Shown here one piece after another: positions 37,527 through 46,538 of a stretch of DNA of 64,000 nucleotides. A program made the translations under genes and the position numbers. Under the pieces are notes generated by a model. The model was not told the DNA's origin and did no database searches. It saw only the letters and a program-made list of their open reading frames with translations. Numbering within the stretch: the stretch's first letter is position 1; the number at the start of each line of letters is the position of its first letter. Origin of the DNA: Sulfuricella sp. T08 (GTDB lineage Bacteria; Pseudomonadota; Gammaproteobacteria; Burkholderiales; Sulfuricellaceae); NCBI RefSeq assembly GCF_000971475.1, contig NZ_DF967522.1, positions 147,403-211,402 of the forward strand, written 5' to 3'.

Positions 37527-38456
37527 ATGACGCCGCGCTTCTCGGTCATCATCCCAGCCTACAACAGCGAAGCCACCCTGGCACGCGCTGTCGATTCCGT
37601 GCTCGCGCAAAGCTATCCGGCGCAAGAAATTATCGTGGTCGACGACGGCTCGACCGATGAGACGAGCGACGTCGCTGCCCGTTATGGCAAAAAACTGCGC
37701 TATATCCATCAGGATAACGCGGGTGTATCGAGTGCACGCAATCGTGGCGCTCAGGCCGCGTCAGGTGATTGGCTCGCGTTTCTGGATGCCGACGATTGGT
37801 ACTACCCCGATCGACTGCAGCTGCATGCGGAATGGATACAGAAAGATGCCACCCTCGATTTTTTGACTGGGGATTACGAGTATCGAGACGATGCTGGCAA
37901 ATTACTGGGGACTTCCATGTCGCAACATGACTCAGGGCGCATGATACTTGCCAAGGCCGCAGGCAGTGCACGTGTAGTCATGGATCAAGCACATGAAATT
38001 CAGGCCTATGTTGCTGATCATTTTGGCGATACCCACACGCTTTCCGTGCCACGCAGTATATTTCTTGATCTCGGTGGCTACCCGCTCGGCTACAAGGTAT
38101 GTGAGGATGTCCATTTTCTCACCCGTCTGGTATCCAGCAGCCGTCGCATCGGCATAGTATGCGTACCGCTTGGCGTGTATCTTATCCACGGTAGCAGCGC
38201 GACGCGGCGTAACCCCCTTGCTGCGCAGCAAGAAAATGTTCGCACGCTGACCGATCTCAAACAATTGTCACAACATTTCCCTGCGCCGGTACGCTTGGGC
38301 ATCCAACAACGGATGCAAAGCGCGCGTTACAATCTGGCATGCGCCCTGACAAAAAATGCACAGCGCAGTGCAGCGGTGCGTGCTGTTCTGCCTTCGCTAG
38401 TCAGCAATCCCGGTTGGCGCAGCCTGCGGGATGTGTTGTCTATGTTGAAAGGATAA
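37527..38456 (+). CDS. Glycosyltransferase family 2 protein
   Basis: This is a GT-A inverting transferase. SVIIPAYNSEATLARAVDS opens the fold (residues 6-24), IIVVDDGSTDETSD holds the nucleotide Asp (about 37) and WLAFLDADDWYYPDRL (about 85) is the DXD metal motif. The C-terminal part, with VCEDVHFLTRL near 190, carries the catalytic-base-type ED. Length 309 residues. It starts directly at the end of the NodB-like gene. The sugar is unknown. Confidence 0.9.
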   Translation: MTPRFSVIIPAYNSEATLARAVDSVLAQSYPAQEIIVVDDGSTDETSDVAARYGKKLRYIHQDNAGVSSARNRGAQAASGDWLAFLDADDWYYPDRLQLHAEWIQKDATLDFLTGDYEYRDDAGKLLGTSMSQHDSGRMILAKAAGSARVVMDQAHEIQAYVADHFGDTHTLSVPRSIFLDLGGYPLGYKVCEDVHFLTRLVSSSRRIGIVCVPLGVYLIHGSSATRRNPLAAQQENVRTLTDLKQLSQHFPAPVRLGIQQRMQSARYNLACALTKNAQRSAAVRAVLPSLVSNPGWRSLRDVLSMLKG

Positions 38457-38563
38457 GAATGCTTGCAGGCTTGATGTTGAATGAATTAAGCAGGGGGCAA
38501 AACGGAAACCAGGGTATTTCCTCTGTACCCTCCGCTGCCTCTGTGTAAGGAAACAAAAACGCA

Positions 38564-39706
38564 ATGAAACGACTTCTCGTTCTTACCGAACTTTTTCTGC
38601 CCACAAAAGGCGGCACCGCCGTATGGGCGGCGGAGGTGTACAAACGCCTTGGCGGAAAGGATATTCATATTGTCACCGCTGATGTACCAGGCGCTGCCGA
38701 AGTCGATGCCGTTCACCCTAACACCATTCACAGGCTTGATCTCAAGCGCGTGCCCTGGCTCAGACCCGAATCGTTGATAATGTATGCACGGTTCTTCTTC
38801 AAATCTCTGTGGCTGGCGCTGACCCATCGATTCGACGCCATCCATGCATTTCGTTCCTTGCCAGAAGGTCTGGTGGCTTGGCTGGTGGCCCGCCTAACTT
38901 TTCGGCCAGTGGTCATTTATGCCCACGGCGAGGAACTCACCACTTGGGGACGCGGCCATAAGTACCGCGCTATGCAATTTACATTGCAACATGCTGACCT
39001 AATCATCGCCAACAGCGACTATACGCGCGACATCTTAATTGGTATGGGAGTGCGACCTTCACGCATAAACCTGATTTACCCAGGCGTGGATATAGAGCGC
39101 TTTCGCCCAGGACTACCCTGCGACGACCTCAAGGCCAAGATCGGTTTGCTCCCTGACGAGAAACTCATTCTCTCGGTAGGCCGACTACAAAGGCGTAAAG
39201 GTTTTGATATGGTTATTCGCAGCATCCCGGAACTTTGCAAGCGAGGGCTTATAGTGCGCTATGCCTTGATCGGCATAGGTGAAGACCGGGCATATCTGTA
39301 CAATCTGGCACAGGAACTTGAGGTGGTAGACAGGGTGGATCTTCTGGGTCATGTCGATGCTGAAGACCTGCCCCGCTGGTACAACGCATGTAATGTATTT
39401 GTAATGCCAAACCGGGAGATCAACGGCGATACCGAGGGTTTTGGCATGGTGTTCCTCGAGGCGGCGGCTTGTGGGAAACCTGCTATTGCAGGTCAGGACG
39501 GCGGGACTGGTTCTGCTGTGATAAGCGAGGCAACCGGTCTGAGGGTTGACGGTGCATCTGCGAAAGCGGTGTCTCTCGCGCTTGCCCGTTTATTGGGTGA
39601 CGAACCGCTGGCCTGTAGAATGGGCGCTGAAGGCAACCTTCGGGTAGGCAACGAGTTCTCTTGGGAACGCGTCGCTGAGAAGACTTTTGACCTCGTAAAT
39701 GGGTAA
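38564..39706 (+). CDS. Glycosyltransferase family 4 protein
   Basis: This is a GT-B retaining transferase. LTELFLPTKGGTAVWAAEV opens the fold with the Gly-rich loop, YAHGEELTTWGRG near 120 is typical of mannosyl/glucosyl GT4 enzymes, and the donor half has LIYPGVDIERFRP (about 166), LSVGRLQRRKGFD (about 204) and NGDTEGFGMVFLEAAACG (about 287) with EX7E. Length 380 residues. The 107-base gap before it contains only a short inverted repeat (AGGGTA at 38511-38516 and TACCCT at 38526-38531). The start follows TAAGGAAA. Confidence 0.9.
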   Translation: MKRLLVLTELFLPTKGGTAVWAAEVYKRLGGKDIHIVTADVPGAAEVDAVHPNTIHRLDLKRVPWLRPESLIMYARFFFKSLWLALTHRFDAIHAFRSLPEGLVAWLVARLTFRPVVIYAHGEELTTWGRGHKYRAMQFTLQHADLIIANSDYTRDILIGMGVRPSRINLIYPGVDIERFRPGLPCDDLKAKIGLLPDEKLILSVGRLQRRKGFDMVIRSIPELCKRGLIVRYALIGIGEDRAYLYNLAQELEVVDRVDLLGHVDAEDLPRWYNACNVFVMPNREINGDTEGFGMVFLEAAACGKPAIAGQDGGTGSAVISEATGLRVDGASAKAVSLALARLLGDEPLACRMGAEGNLRVGNEFSWERVAEKTFDLVNG

Positions 39707-39722
39707 CAAAGGGGATATCGTG

Positions 39723-40586
39723 ATGCATAAGCGTTCTGTTAATTTGTTCATTTTGGCATTCGCGCTACAACTCCAGTCGTTTACAGCAAATGCTTTAGAA
39801 CGGTTTGCCGTTACTGAAAGTGAATTGGCGCTGATGCCCGCATATTGCCAAGCAAAGCAGGGGAAAGACCGCGGCAATCGAGCCATCAATGATCAATTTC
39901 GGGGAATTTACGGGGACCAGAACTGGTTGAATCAGCATCATTACTGTGATGCGCTCAAATTTATCATCAGGGCTAATAGAAATTTAGGCAACAAAGCTGA
40001 GCTGCGTTACAACCTTGAGCAGGCGCAGAAGGGAATTGAGCATATGCTTGCTTCTGAGCAGACCCCGGATTGGATACTGCGGCCAGAAGCCCACGTCCAT
40101 TTGGGAAAGCTCTATCTCCGGATGATCCATTTGGGCAAGGGATCCGAGGGGAAAGCAATTCAAAACTTCGAACAGGCCATCTTGATTCAACCGAATTATG
40201 AACCTGCATATAGTGCGTTGAGTGACTTTTTCGCTGACAAGGGGCTCAAGCAAAAAGCGTTCGACGTCATCGAAGAAGGGCTCAAACACTCTCCTGACTC
40301 TAAAATGCTCCTTCGGCGCTTCAAGGAACTCGGCGGCAAAACGCCCCCCGCTCCGCTAGTTGTTACCCAGCCAACCGCGCCAGTCGAAGCAATTAATTCA
40401 CCTGTAAAGCAAGAGCCGCCGCAATTGGGACGCGCTACAAACTCTTCGCCATCTGAGGCACCCGCTTCTTCAACGCCAGAAACCTCACAAAAACAAACAA
40501 CTCAGCCAAAAATCGGTAGCCCGTCCAATCCATGGTGTCGTTTTTGCACAGACATTGAGGATAAGCTGCCCGTTGAAAATAAATAA
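39723..40586 (+). CDS. Periplasmic TPR-repeat protein
   Basis: A signal peptide (MHKRSVNLFILAFALQLQSF, cleavage near ANA-LE) directs it to the periplasm. Residues 80-205 form about three TPR-like helical pairs, with ILRPEAHVHLGKLYLRM and IQPNYEPAYSALSDFFADKG. A Pro/Ser/Thr-rich tail (about 215-270) ends in a short segment with CRFC, a Cys pair. I start at ATG 39723 after AAAGGGG rather than at 39699, because the signal peptide then begins properly. Length 287 residues. Its partner is unknown; TPR proteins in EPS loci often bridge exporter parts. Confidence 0.72.
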   Translation: MHKRSVNLFILAFALQLQSFTANALERFAVTESELALMPAYCQAKQGKDRGNRAINDQFRGIYGDQNWLNQHHYCDALKFIIRANRNLGNKAELRYNLEQAQKGIEHMLASEQTPDWILRPEAHVHLGKLYLRMIHLGKGSEGKAIQNFEQAILIQPNYEPAYSALSDFFADKGLKQKAFDVIEEGLKHSPDSKMLLRRFKELGGKTPPAPLVVTQPTAPVEAINSPVKQEPPQLGRATNSSPSEAPASSTPETSQKQTTQPKIGSPSNPWCRFCTDIEDKLPVENK

Positions 40587-40587
40587 C

Positions 40588-40710
40588 ATGGGGTTAAATA
40601 TGAAATCCAACTTGGGTTACCTGATTCAAGATCACCATGAAAGCCGCCTTATTGTGCGAACCGGCTTAGTGATATCGACTTGCCAGTTTGTATCATTTTC
40701 TTGCGAGTAA
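40588..40710 (+). CDS. Doubtful 40-residue ORF between TPR and glycosyltransferase genes
   Basis: An ATG at 40588, two bases after the TPR stop, opens a 40-codon frame (MGLNMKSNLGYLIQDHH...) ending four bases before the next ATG at 40715. The position would fit translational coupling, but there is no good ribosome binding site and no recognised similarity. It is the only content of this 128-bp gap. Confidence 0.2.
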   Translation: MGLNMKSNLGYLIQDHHESRLIVRTGLVISTCQFVSFSCE

Positions 40711-40714
40711 TCAC

Positions 40715-41623
40715 ATGTTTTATCAATTAAAAGACAAGTACCGAAGGCTGCGATTTCTATTCGCATGTAAATTCATCCTGAAATCCAAACCTGCGGTGGC
40801 AGTCTCAGGTAGTAATGTCGTATTATTAACTCAGCTGCAACACAAGGATGTGGTACTTGCCTTGATTGCACTCAAAACCTTTTCTGCTCATGTACCTGTT
40901 GGATCGTTTCATATCCTGAACGATGGATCGCTAACTTCCGAAGATATCGCCTTACTTGGCAATCATTTCCAAAATGTAATATTCCATAGCATGGATGCTG
41001 CCAGAAGCAGTTACTGCCCCACGGGGGGTTGCTGGGAGCGATTACTGACAATTGCTGAACTTGTCAAGGAAAATTATGTTATCCAACTTGACAGCGATAC
41101 CCTGACCTTGGCGAAGCTGCCTGAGATTATCGATTGCATCAACTCGAATAAATCGTTTGTTATCGGAACATGGGATAACCAGGATTTTGAATCTATGTCG
41201 CAACGGCAGAAGCAGGCGTATAAAGTTGCATCGAGTTCTGTTGGCAAACTTCATATACAAATTACTGCTGAGTCTAACTTCGATAAATTAAAACACTTCA
41301 ATGAACTTCGGTACGTACGTGGCTGTGCCGGTTTCACAGGGTTTGGCAAACAAAGTTTTGATCGCAGCTTTATTGATGAAATCTCAGGCCAAATGTTAGA
41401 TACTTTAGGCGACAAATGGCGTGAGTGGGGTAGTGAACAAGTCATGTCTAATATCATTGTGGCTAATACAAAAGATGGTTACGTGTTGCCACATCCAAAA
41501 TATTGCGACTGCACAAAGATTAAAAAAGGAGAAACGGTTTTTATACACTTCATTGGTAGCTGCCGTTTTTCAGTGGGCATTTATGCAAAACTTGCAAGAA
41601 AAGTGACCTTGGAATTGGGGTGA
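40715..41623 (+). CDS. Putative GT-A glycosyltransferase (GT8-like)
   Basis: The protein resembles GT8-type retaining transferases. VVLLTQLQHKDVVLALIALK starts the fold, NYVIQLDSDTLTLAKLPEI (about residue 116) holds a DSD metal motif, and FIHFIGSCRF near the C-terminus supplies the late His. I begin at ATG 40715; the upstream TTG at 40688 overlaps the small ORF. Length 302 residues. The gene is visibly more AT-rich at third positions than the XrtA block, so it may be a later arrival. Sugar and acceptor are unknown. Confidence 0.65.
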   Translation: MFYQLKDKYRRLRFLFACKFILKSKPAVAVSGSNVVLLTQLQHKDVVLALIALKTFSAHVPVGSFHILNDGSLTSEDIALLGNHFQNVIFHSMDAARSSYCPTGGCWERLLTIAELVKENYVIQLDSDTLTLAKLPEIIDCINSNKSFVIGTWDNQDFESMSQRQKQAYKVASSSVGKLHIQITAESNFDKLKHFNELRYVRGCAGFTGFGKQSFDRSFIDEISGQMLDTLGDKWREWGSEQVMSNIIVANTKDGYVLPHPKYCDCTKIKKGETVFIHFIGSCRFSVGIYAKLARKVTLELG

Positions 41624-41683
41624 CTTTGATTTTCTGTGGGGCTTAGACTAACTTAAGATTAGTTCTATATTGGGAGTATCAGA

Positions 41684-42337
41684 GTGACGAAAAAATCCGG
41701 CAGAATCGCGAGAACGGTTGGAGATATTTCAGTTGGCGCCGGGAGGGGGCCGGGACAGCTCCAGTGGTACGAATTTGCATCTAGGTTATTTCAGGGGAAG
41801 AGTATTTTGGACGCAGGATGCGGGCTTGGGAAGGGCTTGACAATCCTTAGTCAGACAAATCCGATCGTGGTAGGGCAGGATCTTGATCCTAGATTGGCTA
41901 GAGATAATGTGGTTATTGGATCGCTGGACACCATCGAATCCAATAGTTTCGACTTTGTTACTTCGATGGACGTAATAGAGCACGTTGAGGACGACCGTAA
42001 TTTTGTGGCGAATTTGTGTCGAATTGCTCGCGAGGGCGTATTTGTTACGACGCCTAATTGGACGATTACACGATGCGTGTGGCCGTACCACCTTCGTGAG
42101 TACACCCCCCGCGAACTACAAGCTTTATTTGAACCGTACGGGAAAGTTCAGTTGTTCAAGGGCGATTCTGCCGGCGCCAACGTTTATCCAGTGCGTTTCC
42201 CCAATCTCTACCACATTGCGAACGATATGCGGTCATTTCCGTTAACGTCGTTATTCACTCGAGCAGTCAATAAGGTGCTGCCAGACAGTCAACGAATATT
42301 GGGCCACAACGCGTTATTCGTTTCTTTCGCATTGTAA
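41684..42337 (+). CDS. Class I SAM-dependent methyltransferase
   Basis: The Rossmann SAM-binding motif is SILDAGCGLGKGL (residues 40-52), followed by the acidic loop VVGQDLDPRLA (about 62) and the post-motif FDFVTSMDVIEHVED (about 87). The start is GTG at 41684, a few bases after GGGAG. Length 217 residues. The last gene of the plus-strand block; 49 bases separate it from the convergent minus-strand block and no hairpin terminator is evident there. Sugar O-methylation is the likely role from context only. Confidence 0.82.
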   Translation: MTKKSGRIARTVGDISVGAGRGPGQLQWYEFASRLFQGKSILDAGCGLGKGLTILSQTNPIVVGQDLDPRLARDNVVIGSLDTIESNSFDFVTSMDVIEHVEDDRNFVANLCRIAREGVFVTTPNWTITRCVWPYHLREYTPRELQALFEPYGKVQLFKGDSAGANVYPVRFPNLYHIANDMRSFPLTSLFTRAVNKVLPDSQRILGHNALFVSFAL

Positions 42338-42386
42338 CCATGTTGGGAGTGCCAATTTCTGCTTCTGTTGGTAATTTGTTGACTGC

Positions 42387-45300
42387 TTACTGTCGGACAC
42401 ATGGCAGGAACTCCACCATAATCTCTTGCATACGTGCCAAAAGATCAGCCCGGATTACGGGATGCTCTGCCGATATGTCATGGCGGCAGGCAGGATCTGC
42501 CTCGATGTCATACAGACTAATCTGGCAGCCCTTCTCCAGCGGCTGATACACCAGTTTCCAGCGGCCATGACGAATCATTCTGTCCTTGGCGAGCAAAATT
42601 GTGTCTTGATACTGGGGCTTGATTGCCAAGGTGCCGCTGGCACGATCCGGCACTTCCATCAGTTCCAGCAAGTCAGGATAACGCAGATGTTTCTCCGGCA
42701 GGCCGGGAATATCGGCAATCCACATGCCGGTTTCATTGAAAGCATCGAGCTGCGGGCATTGCTTATGCGGCTCAAAACAGGCTGCCAAAGATACCCCATC
42801 CATGCTAGCGACGGGGCTGGCGCCTACCAATTCCAGCAGGGTTGGCGCAAGATCAATGCTGCGCACCACCTGATCGACTATTCCGCTGGCGGATTTGCGT
42901 GGGTCACGAATCAAGAGTGGAATGCGCGAACTGAAATCACCGACTGCGGAATTGCCTTGGCCCCAGGTGTCGTGCTCGAAGAAGTCCATGCCGTGATCGG
43001 AATAGACAACGACAATAGTATTTCCCGCCAGCCCACAAACGTCGAGGTGGCGCAGCATTTTGCCTACTTCATCGTCAAATTCGGCCACGCAGCCATCGTA
43101 CAAATCCATGATTTGATCGAGATCGAACTCCTCTTTGGGTGCGCCCTGGCGACGGATAATCTCGAAGGGGTCAGTCAGCTTGTTCATGGCGAACTTGGAC
43201 TCGCCGTCATAGGCTGGGTTGGAAAAGCGCGTGTACCACGGCCATTCCGAGGCAAATGGTGGATGGGTAGTGGAATAAAACACGTTGAGGAAAAAGGGCT
43301 GAGCGCTTTCTGCCAACCGCGAAACCAGTTGCCGGGCGCGTCGACCCATCGGCTGGGTCAGGGGCACGCCGCCGAGGTAATAAATTTCCGGCAGTAACAG
43401 TCGCCCTAGCCGATTATGGGTGAATAGCGACAGAAACAGGCGCAAATCCTTTGGCCCCTGGCGGATCAGGTATGTCAGATTCCACTGGTCTTCCGGTAGA
43501 TCAGTGGAATCGAAACCAAACGAGAACTTGCCCATGTCACCGCCGCACCAGTCCGAGATTGCAGCGGTGCGGTAGCCCTGTGCCTTGAGCAGATGTGGCA
43601 ACGTATCGACTTTGAGGCGAGCTTCCGTGTCCGCCACAAAATTGTCGCGAATACCGTGGGTATGCGGCCAGGTGCCCGTCATCAGCGAAACCAGACTAGG
43701 CGCAGTGCGGGCGCAGGGTACATAACAGTTGGCAAACAGCACGCCCTGCTCGGTAAGTTGATCAATGTTGGGTGTGAGGGCGCGTCGGTAGCCCAGCACG
43801 CTCAACCGATCAGCACGCAGTGTGTCCGACCCGATCATCAGAATATTCGGCGGCGTATCGGCAGGGGGTTCGAATGTACGGCGTGGCGGACGCGCATCGG
43901 GCAACCACGCCGCCCAGATGGCCGTGCCCGCATAGAACAGCATGGCAGCCCACAGCGCAATAATTTCGCTAGTTTGGTTCTGCTTGACCAGTTGCCAAGA
44001 AGCGGCGATCAGCAACAGGGCAGCGGCAGCGGCACACGCAAACTGCATCAGATAAATGCGTCCCGGCGTCATCCAGTGCCACAACCAGTAGAAACGGCTC
44101 ATGCGGTAGTGCATGGAGGCGACCAGTAGTCCCGGATTGAAGCGCAGCTTGCGAATGAATTGTAGCGTGGCCGCAGCCAAAATCCCCAGCGCCGCCGCGA
44201 GCGCTGCAATACCCCTTGACCATTCGCTGCCCAGACTCGCATTCAGCATGTAATACAGCAGCACCCCTGCACCGCCAGTGAACAGCATGATGGCAAATGC
44301 CCAAACAGACAGACGTACGAGTGCAAACAGGGTGTAGCGCCGGTAATGGGTAAGTACTTCTTTTCGGACGAGCGGCCCGGTCCGTGAAAAATCTAGCAGC
44401 GATTTCGCCAGCAGTGCCACAGTGCCCACACCAGCCACGGTTATTGAGGGCAACACACCGGCCCAGTGCGCGCTGCCGCTGATAAACCAGGCGATCAACC
44501 CACTGGCGACCGTCATAACCGCCAGCGCTTCGATGAGAATAATGCCACGATCAGAGGGGAGCGGCAGGCCTTTGCCACGATAACCCGATTCACGACGGCC
44601 CTGCATCTCCCCCAAGGCAGCAGCGGTTCTCATCCAGTAGAAGCGCCGCTTGGCCCACGACAGGCTGAACACGCTGTGAAACCCATATTCCACCAGCTTG
44701 CGCCACATATAAAGCGGTACCCGGCCATTGCCGTAAATGCGCGAAGTGGCACGAAGGCGCTGAAAACTTTTTTTCAACAAATAGCTTAGTTTCAGACGAG
44801 CCATGTCCACATAGTGGCGCTGCACCATGTCCGGCGTGTACTGGCAATGTATACCACGAGATAGTGCACGTAATACGTATTCACTGTCCTCGCCACCGCC
44901 CAGATCGTGACCGTGTGGGCCAAGGTCGGTAGAAAACTGCCCGGTCAGTTTAAATACATGATGGCGCACCACGAGATTGCCACCACCGGGAATGGGGCCT
45001 TCTTTTGCCGTGATGGTTGTGGGTTGATCGCCCTGATCGTAGCGCGGCACCGGCAGCGGATAAATCCGGTACTGGCCCTCTTCATGTACCCAAGCGGGTT
45101 CGGTGCCGTCCCAGTCGGGCAGAATGCGGCCACAATACAGGCCGGCATCGGGCCAAGCCTGCGCAGCCTGCTCAATCGCAATCAGGTAATTTTCACAGAC
45201 CCGATGGTCATCATCGACAAAAGCAGTTAGTTCAGTATCTATTTCGGGAATGGCACGATTCAGCGCATGCGACTTGCCAGGTGCAGGAACTTCAATCAGG

Positions 45301-45497
45301 CGCAGCGGCAGCCAGCCATTACTGGTCTGTTGCGTTTGATACTCCCTCATGCGTGCCAGCGTGTCGTCGGTGCAGGCATTCGCTGCCACCAGAATCCGCA
45401 CCGGCATGGAGGGACGACGCGCTGCATTCAGCGAAGCCAGCACCCGTTCCAGTAAATCGGCTCGGTTATGGGTGCAAATCAGAATCGTGAGTTTCAT
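42387..45497 (-). CDS. GT2 glycosyltransferase - membrane - alkaline-phosphatase-superfamily fusion
   Basis: Three parts are joined in 1036 residues. Residues 1-250 are a GT2 domain (TILICTHNRADLL; AFVDDDHRVCENYL with the metal motif; GGGEDSEYVLRAL). About six membrane helices follow (325-545). Residues 551-1030 are a sulfatase/alkaline-phosphatase-superfamily domain: NILMIGSDTLRADRL with Asp558, TAPSLVSLMTG and YSDHGMDFFEH with Asp834/His835. The canonical CxPSR is replaced by TAPSL, so Thr598 sits at the formylglycine Cys position, as in phosphoethanolamine and phosphoglycerol transferases. It may therefore add or remove a phospho-group rather than sulfate (inference). Last gene of the minus-strand block, 92 bases after its neighbour. 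Confidence 0.85.
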   Translation of the reverse strand: MKLTILICTHNRADLLERVLASLNAARRPSMPVRILVAANACTDDTLARMREYQTQQTSNGWLPLRLIEVPAPGKSHALNRAIPEIDTELTAFVDDDHRVCENYLIAIEQAAQAWPDAGLYCGRILPDWDGTEPAWVHEEGQYRIYPLPVPRYDQGDQPTTITAKEGPIPGGGNLVVRHHVFKLTGQFSTDLGPHGHDLGGGEDSEYVLRALSRGIHCQYTPDMVQRHYVDMARLKLSYLLKKSFQRLRATSRIYGNGRVPLYMWRKLVEYGFHSVFSLSWAKRRFYWMRTAAALGEMQGRRESGYRGKGLPLPSDRGIILIEALAVMTVASGLIAWFISGSAHWAGVLPSITVAGVGTVALLAKSLLDFSRTGPLVRKEVLTHYRRYTLFALVRLSVWAFAIMLFTGGAGVLLYYMLNASLGSEWSRGIAALAAALGILAAATLQFIRKLRFNPGLLVASMHYRMSRFYWLWHWMTPGRIYLMQFACAAAAALLLIAASWQLVKQNQTSEIIALWAAMLFYAGTAIWAAWLPDARPPRRTFEPPADTPPNILMIGSDTLRADRLSVLGYRRALTPNIDQLTEQGVLFANCYVPCARTAPSLVSLMTGTWPHTHGIRDNFVADTEARLKVDTLPHLLKAQGYRTAAISDWCGGDMGKFSFGFDSTDLPEDQWNLTYLIRQGPKDLRLFLSLFTHNRLGRLLLPEIYYLGGVPLTQPMGRRARQLVSRLAESAQPFFLNVFYSTTHPPFASEWPWYTRFSNPAYDGESKFAMNKLTDPFEIIRRQGAPKEEFDLDQIMDLYDGCVAEFDDEVGKMLRHLDVCGLAGNTIVVVYSDHGMDFFEHDTWGQGNSAVGDFSSRIPLLIRDPRKSASGIVDQVVRSIDLAPTLLELVGASPVASMDGVSLAACFEPHKQCPQLDAFNETGMWIADIPGLPEKHLRYPDLLELMEVPDRASGTLAIKPQYQDTILLAKDRMIRHGRWKLVYQPLEKGCQISLYDIEADPACRHDISAEHPVIRADLLARMQEIMVEFLPCVRQ

Positions 45498-45589
45498 CGC
45501 TGATTGATAGGCTGTTTTGATGCCTGGCTAAAACTTGCACCGAGACAATCTGGCTTTAGATGGATCATCCAGACACAGGGCGGTACGAA

Positions 45590-46534
45590 TCATCGAGAGT
45601 TCTCGTGCGCACGTTTCATGTAGCCCCGCATCATGCCTAGAAAGTGACCAACAGTCATTTGTTGGCGGAAAGCCCAATCTGGTCCGCGCATGAAGAGTTG
45701 TCCGAGATAACGGGCGATATTGCGTGCAGTATGCGCGAACAGGAACAAAGGGATACCGAACAACCGGCGTCGGTAAGTTTGTGGATCATGATAAGCTTTT
45801 TGTACACCCGCGTTATAGTGGATGGTACGGAAATAGCGTTTACGCAATTGAAATGGCATTACTTGGTGATACACGATAGCGGCCGGCGCATAAAAAATCC
45901 TGCCATCCGCCGCAGCTAGGCGATGAAAATAATCAGTTTCTGCACCTTTGAAGAGTTCGGCGCGTTTCTGGCCGCTGCCTTTTCGGCCCAATAGTGGATT
46001 GAATAGACCGATCTTGTCGATTACACGACGATGAAACGCCATGTTCCCGCCGAACGGGTATTTACTGATTCCGTCCATCTGGAACGGCGACTCGCCAAAA
46101 TCCTGGTAACCGAGAAACCCATACATCTCGGGTTTGATCCAGCGCGGCAGAATGATCGAGTCGTCCAGATGGATTCGGCCGCCAGCCGCGTCCGCGTCGT
46201 TTGATTTTAACGCTTGAAATAACGCGGCGAGCCATTGTGGTGCAACGCGGATATCGTCATCGACATAACAAAAATAATCGCCGTGTGATTCCTGCGCGCC
46301 ACGGTTGCGCGCGTAATTCAAGCCCTGCTGTGACTCAAATGTATAGCGGATGGTAATTGGCAATTCTTCGGCCAGTCGTGTCACGGTTTCGCGTGTTTTA
46401 TCTGCGGAATTGTTGTCGACGACCAACACCTCCCATTTCATGTCACCTACGCCCAGTTGTCGACTTAACTCGCCCAGGCAGGTGGATAAATTATTCGCGC
46501 GGTTGTAAGTGCAGATAATAACGGTGAAATCCAT
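45590..46534 (-). CDS. Glycosyltransferase family 2 protein
   Basis: A GT-A transferase with FTVIICTYNRANNLSTCL at the start, VLVVDNNSADKTRETV (about 38), NYARNRGAQES (about 75) and FCYVDDDIRVAPQWL (about 92) with the DDD metal motif. GAETDYFHRL near 208 holds the late acidic pair. I use the ATG at 46534 (MDFTVIICTYNR); a longer frame upstream would add a segment unlike the family and cover the neighbouring gene. Length 314 residues. It begins four bases after the deacetylase gene ends. Confidence 0.9.
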   Translation of the reverse strand: MDFTVIICTYNRANNLSTCLGELSRQLGVGDMKWEVLVVDNNSADKTRETVTRLAEELPITIRYTFESQQGLNYARNRGAQESHGDYFCYVDDDIRVAPQWLAALFQALKSNDADAAGGRIHLDDSIILPRWIKPEMYGFLGYQDFGESPFQMDGISKYPFGGNMAFHRRVIDKIGLFNPLLGRKGSGQKRAELFKGAETDYFHRLAAADGRIFYAPAAIVYHQVMPFQLRKRYFRTIHYNAGVQKAYHDPQTYRRRLFGIPLFLFAHTARNIARYLGQLFMRGPDWAFRQQMTVGHFLGMMRGYMKRAHENSR

Positions 46535-46538
46535 ATGA

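Noticed and set aside
42338-42386. Terminator between the convergent plus and minus blocks
   Set aside because: The 49 bases contain no stem followed by a T-run on either strand, so no terminator is called.
42426-43397. 323-codon plus-strand frame
   Set aside because: It is antisense to the phosphatase-superfamily part of the fusion gene, which has clear motifs on the minus strand. High GC at codon positions makes long antisense frames common here.
45561-45571. Palindrome TGGATCATCCA before the fusion gene
   Set aside because: An 11-base odd palindrome alone is not enough to call an operator; no second copy was found nearby.
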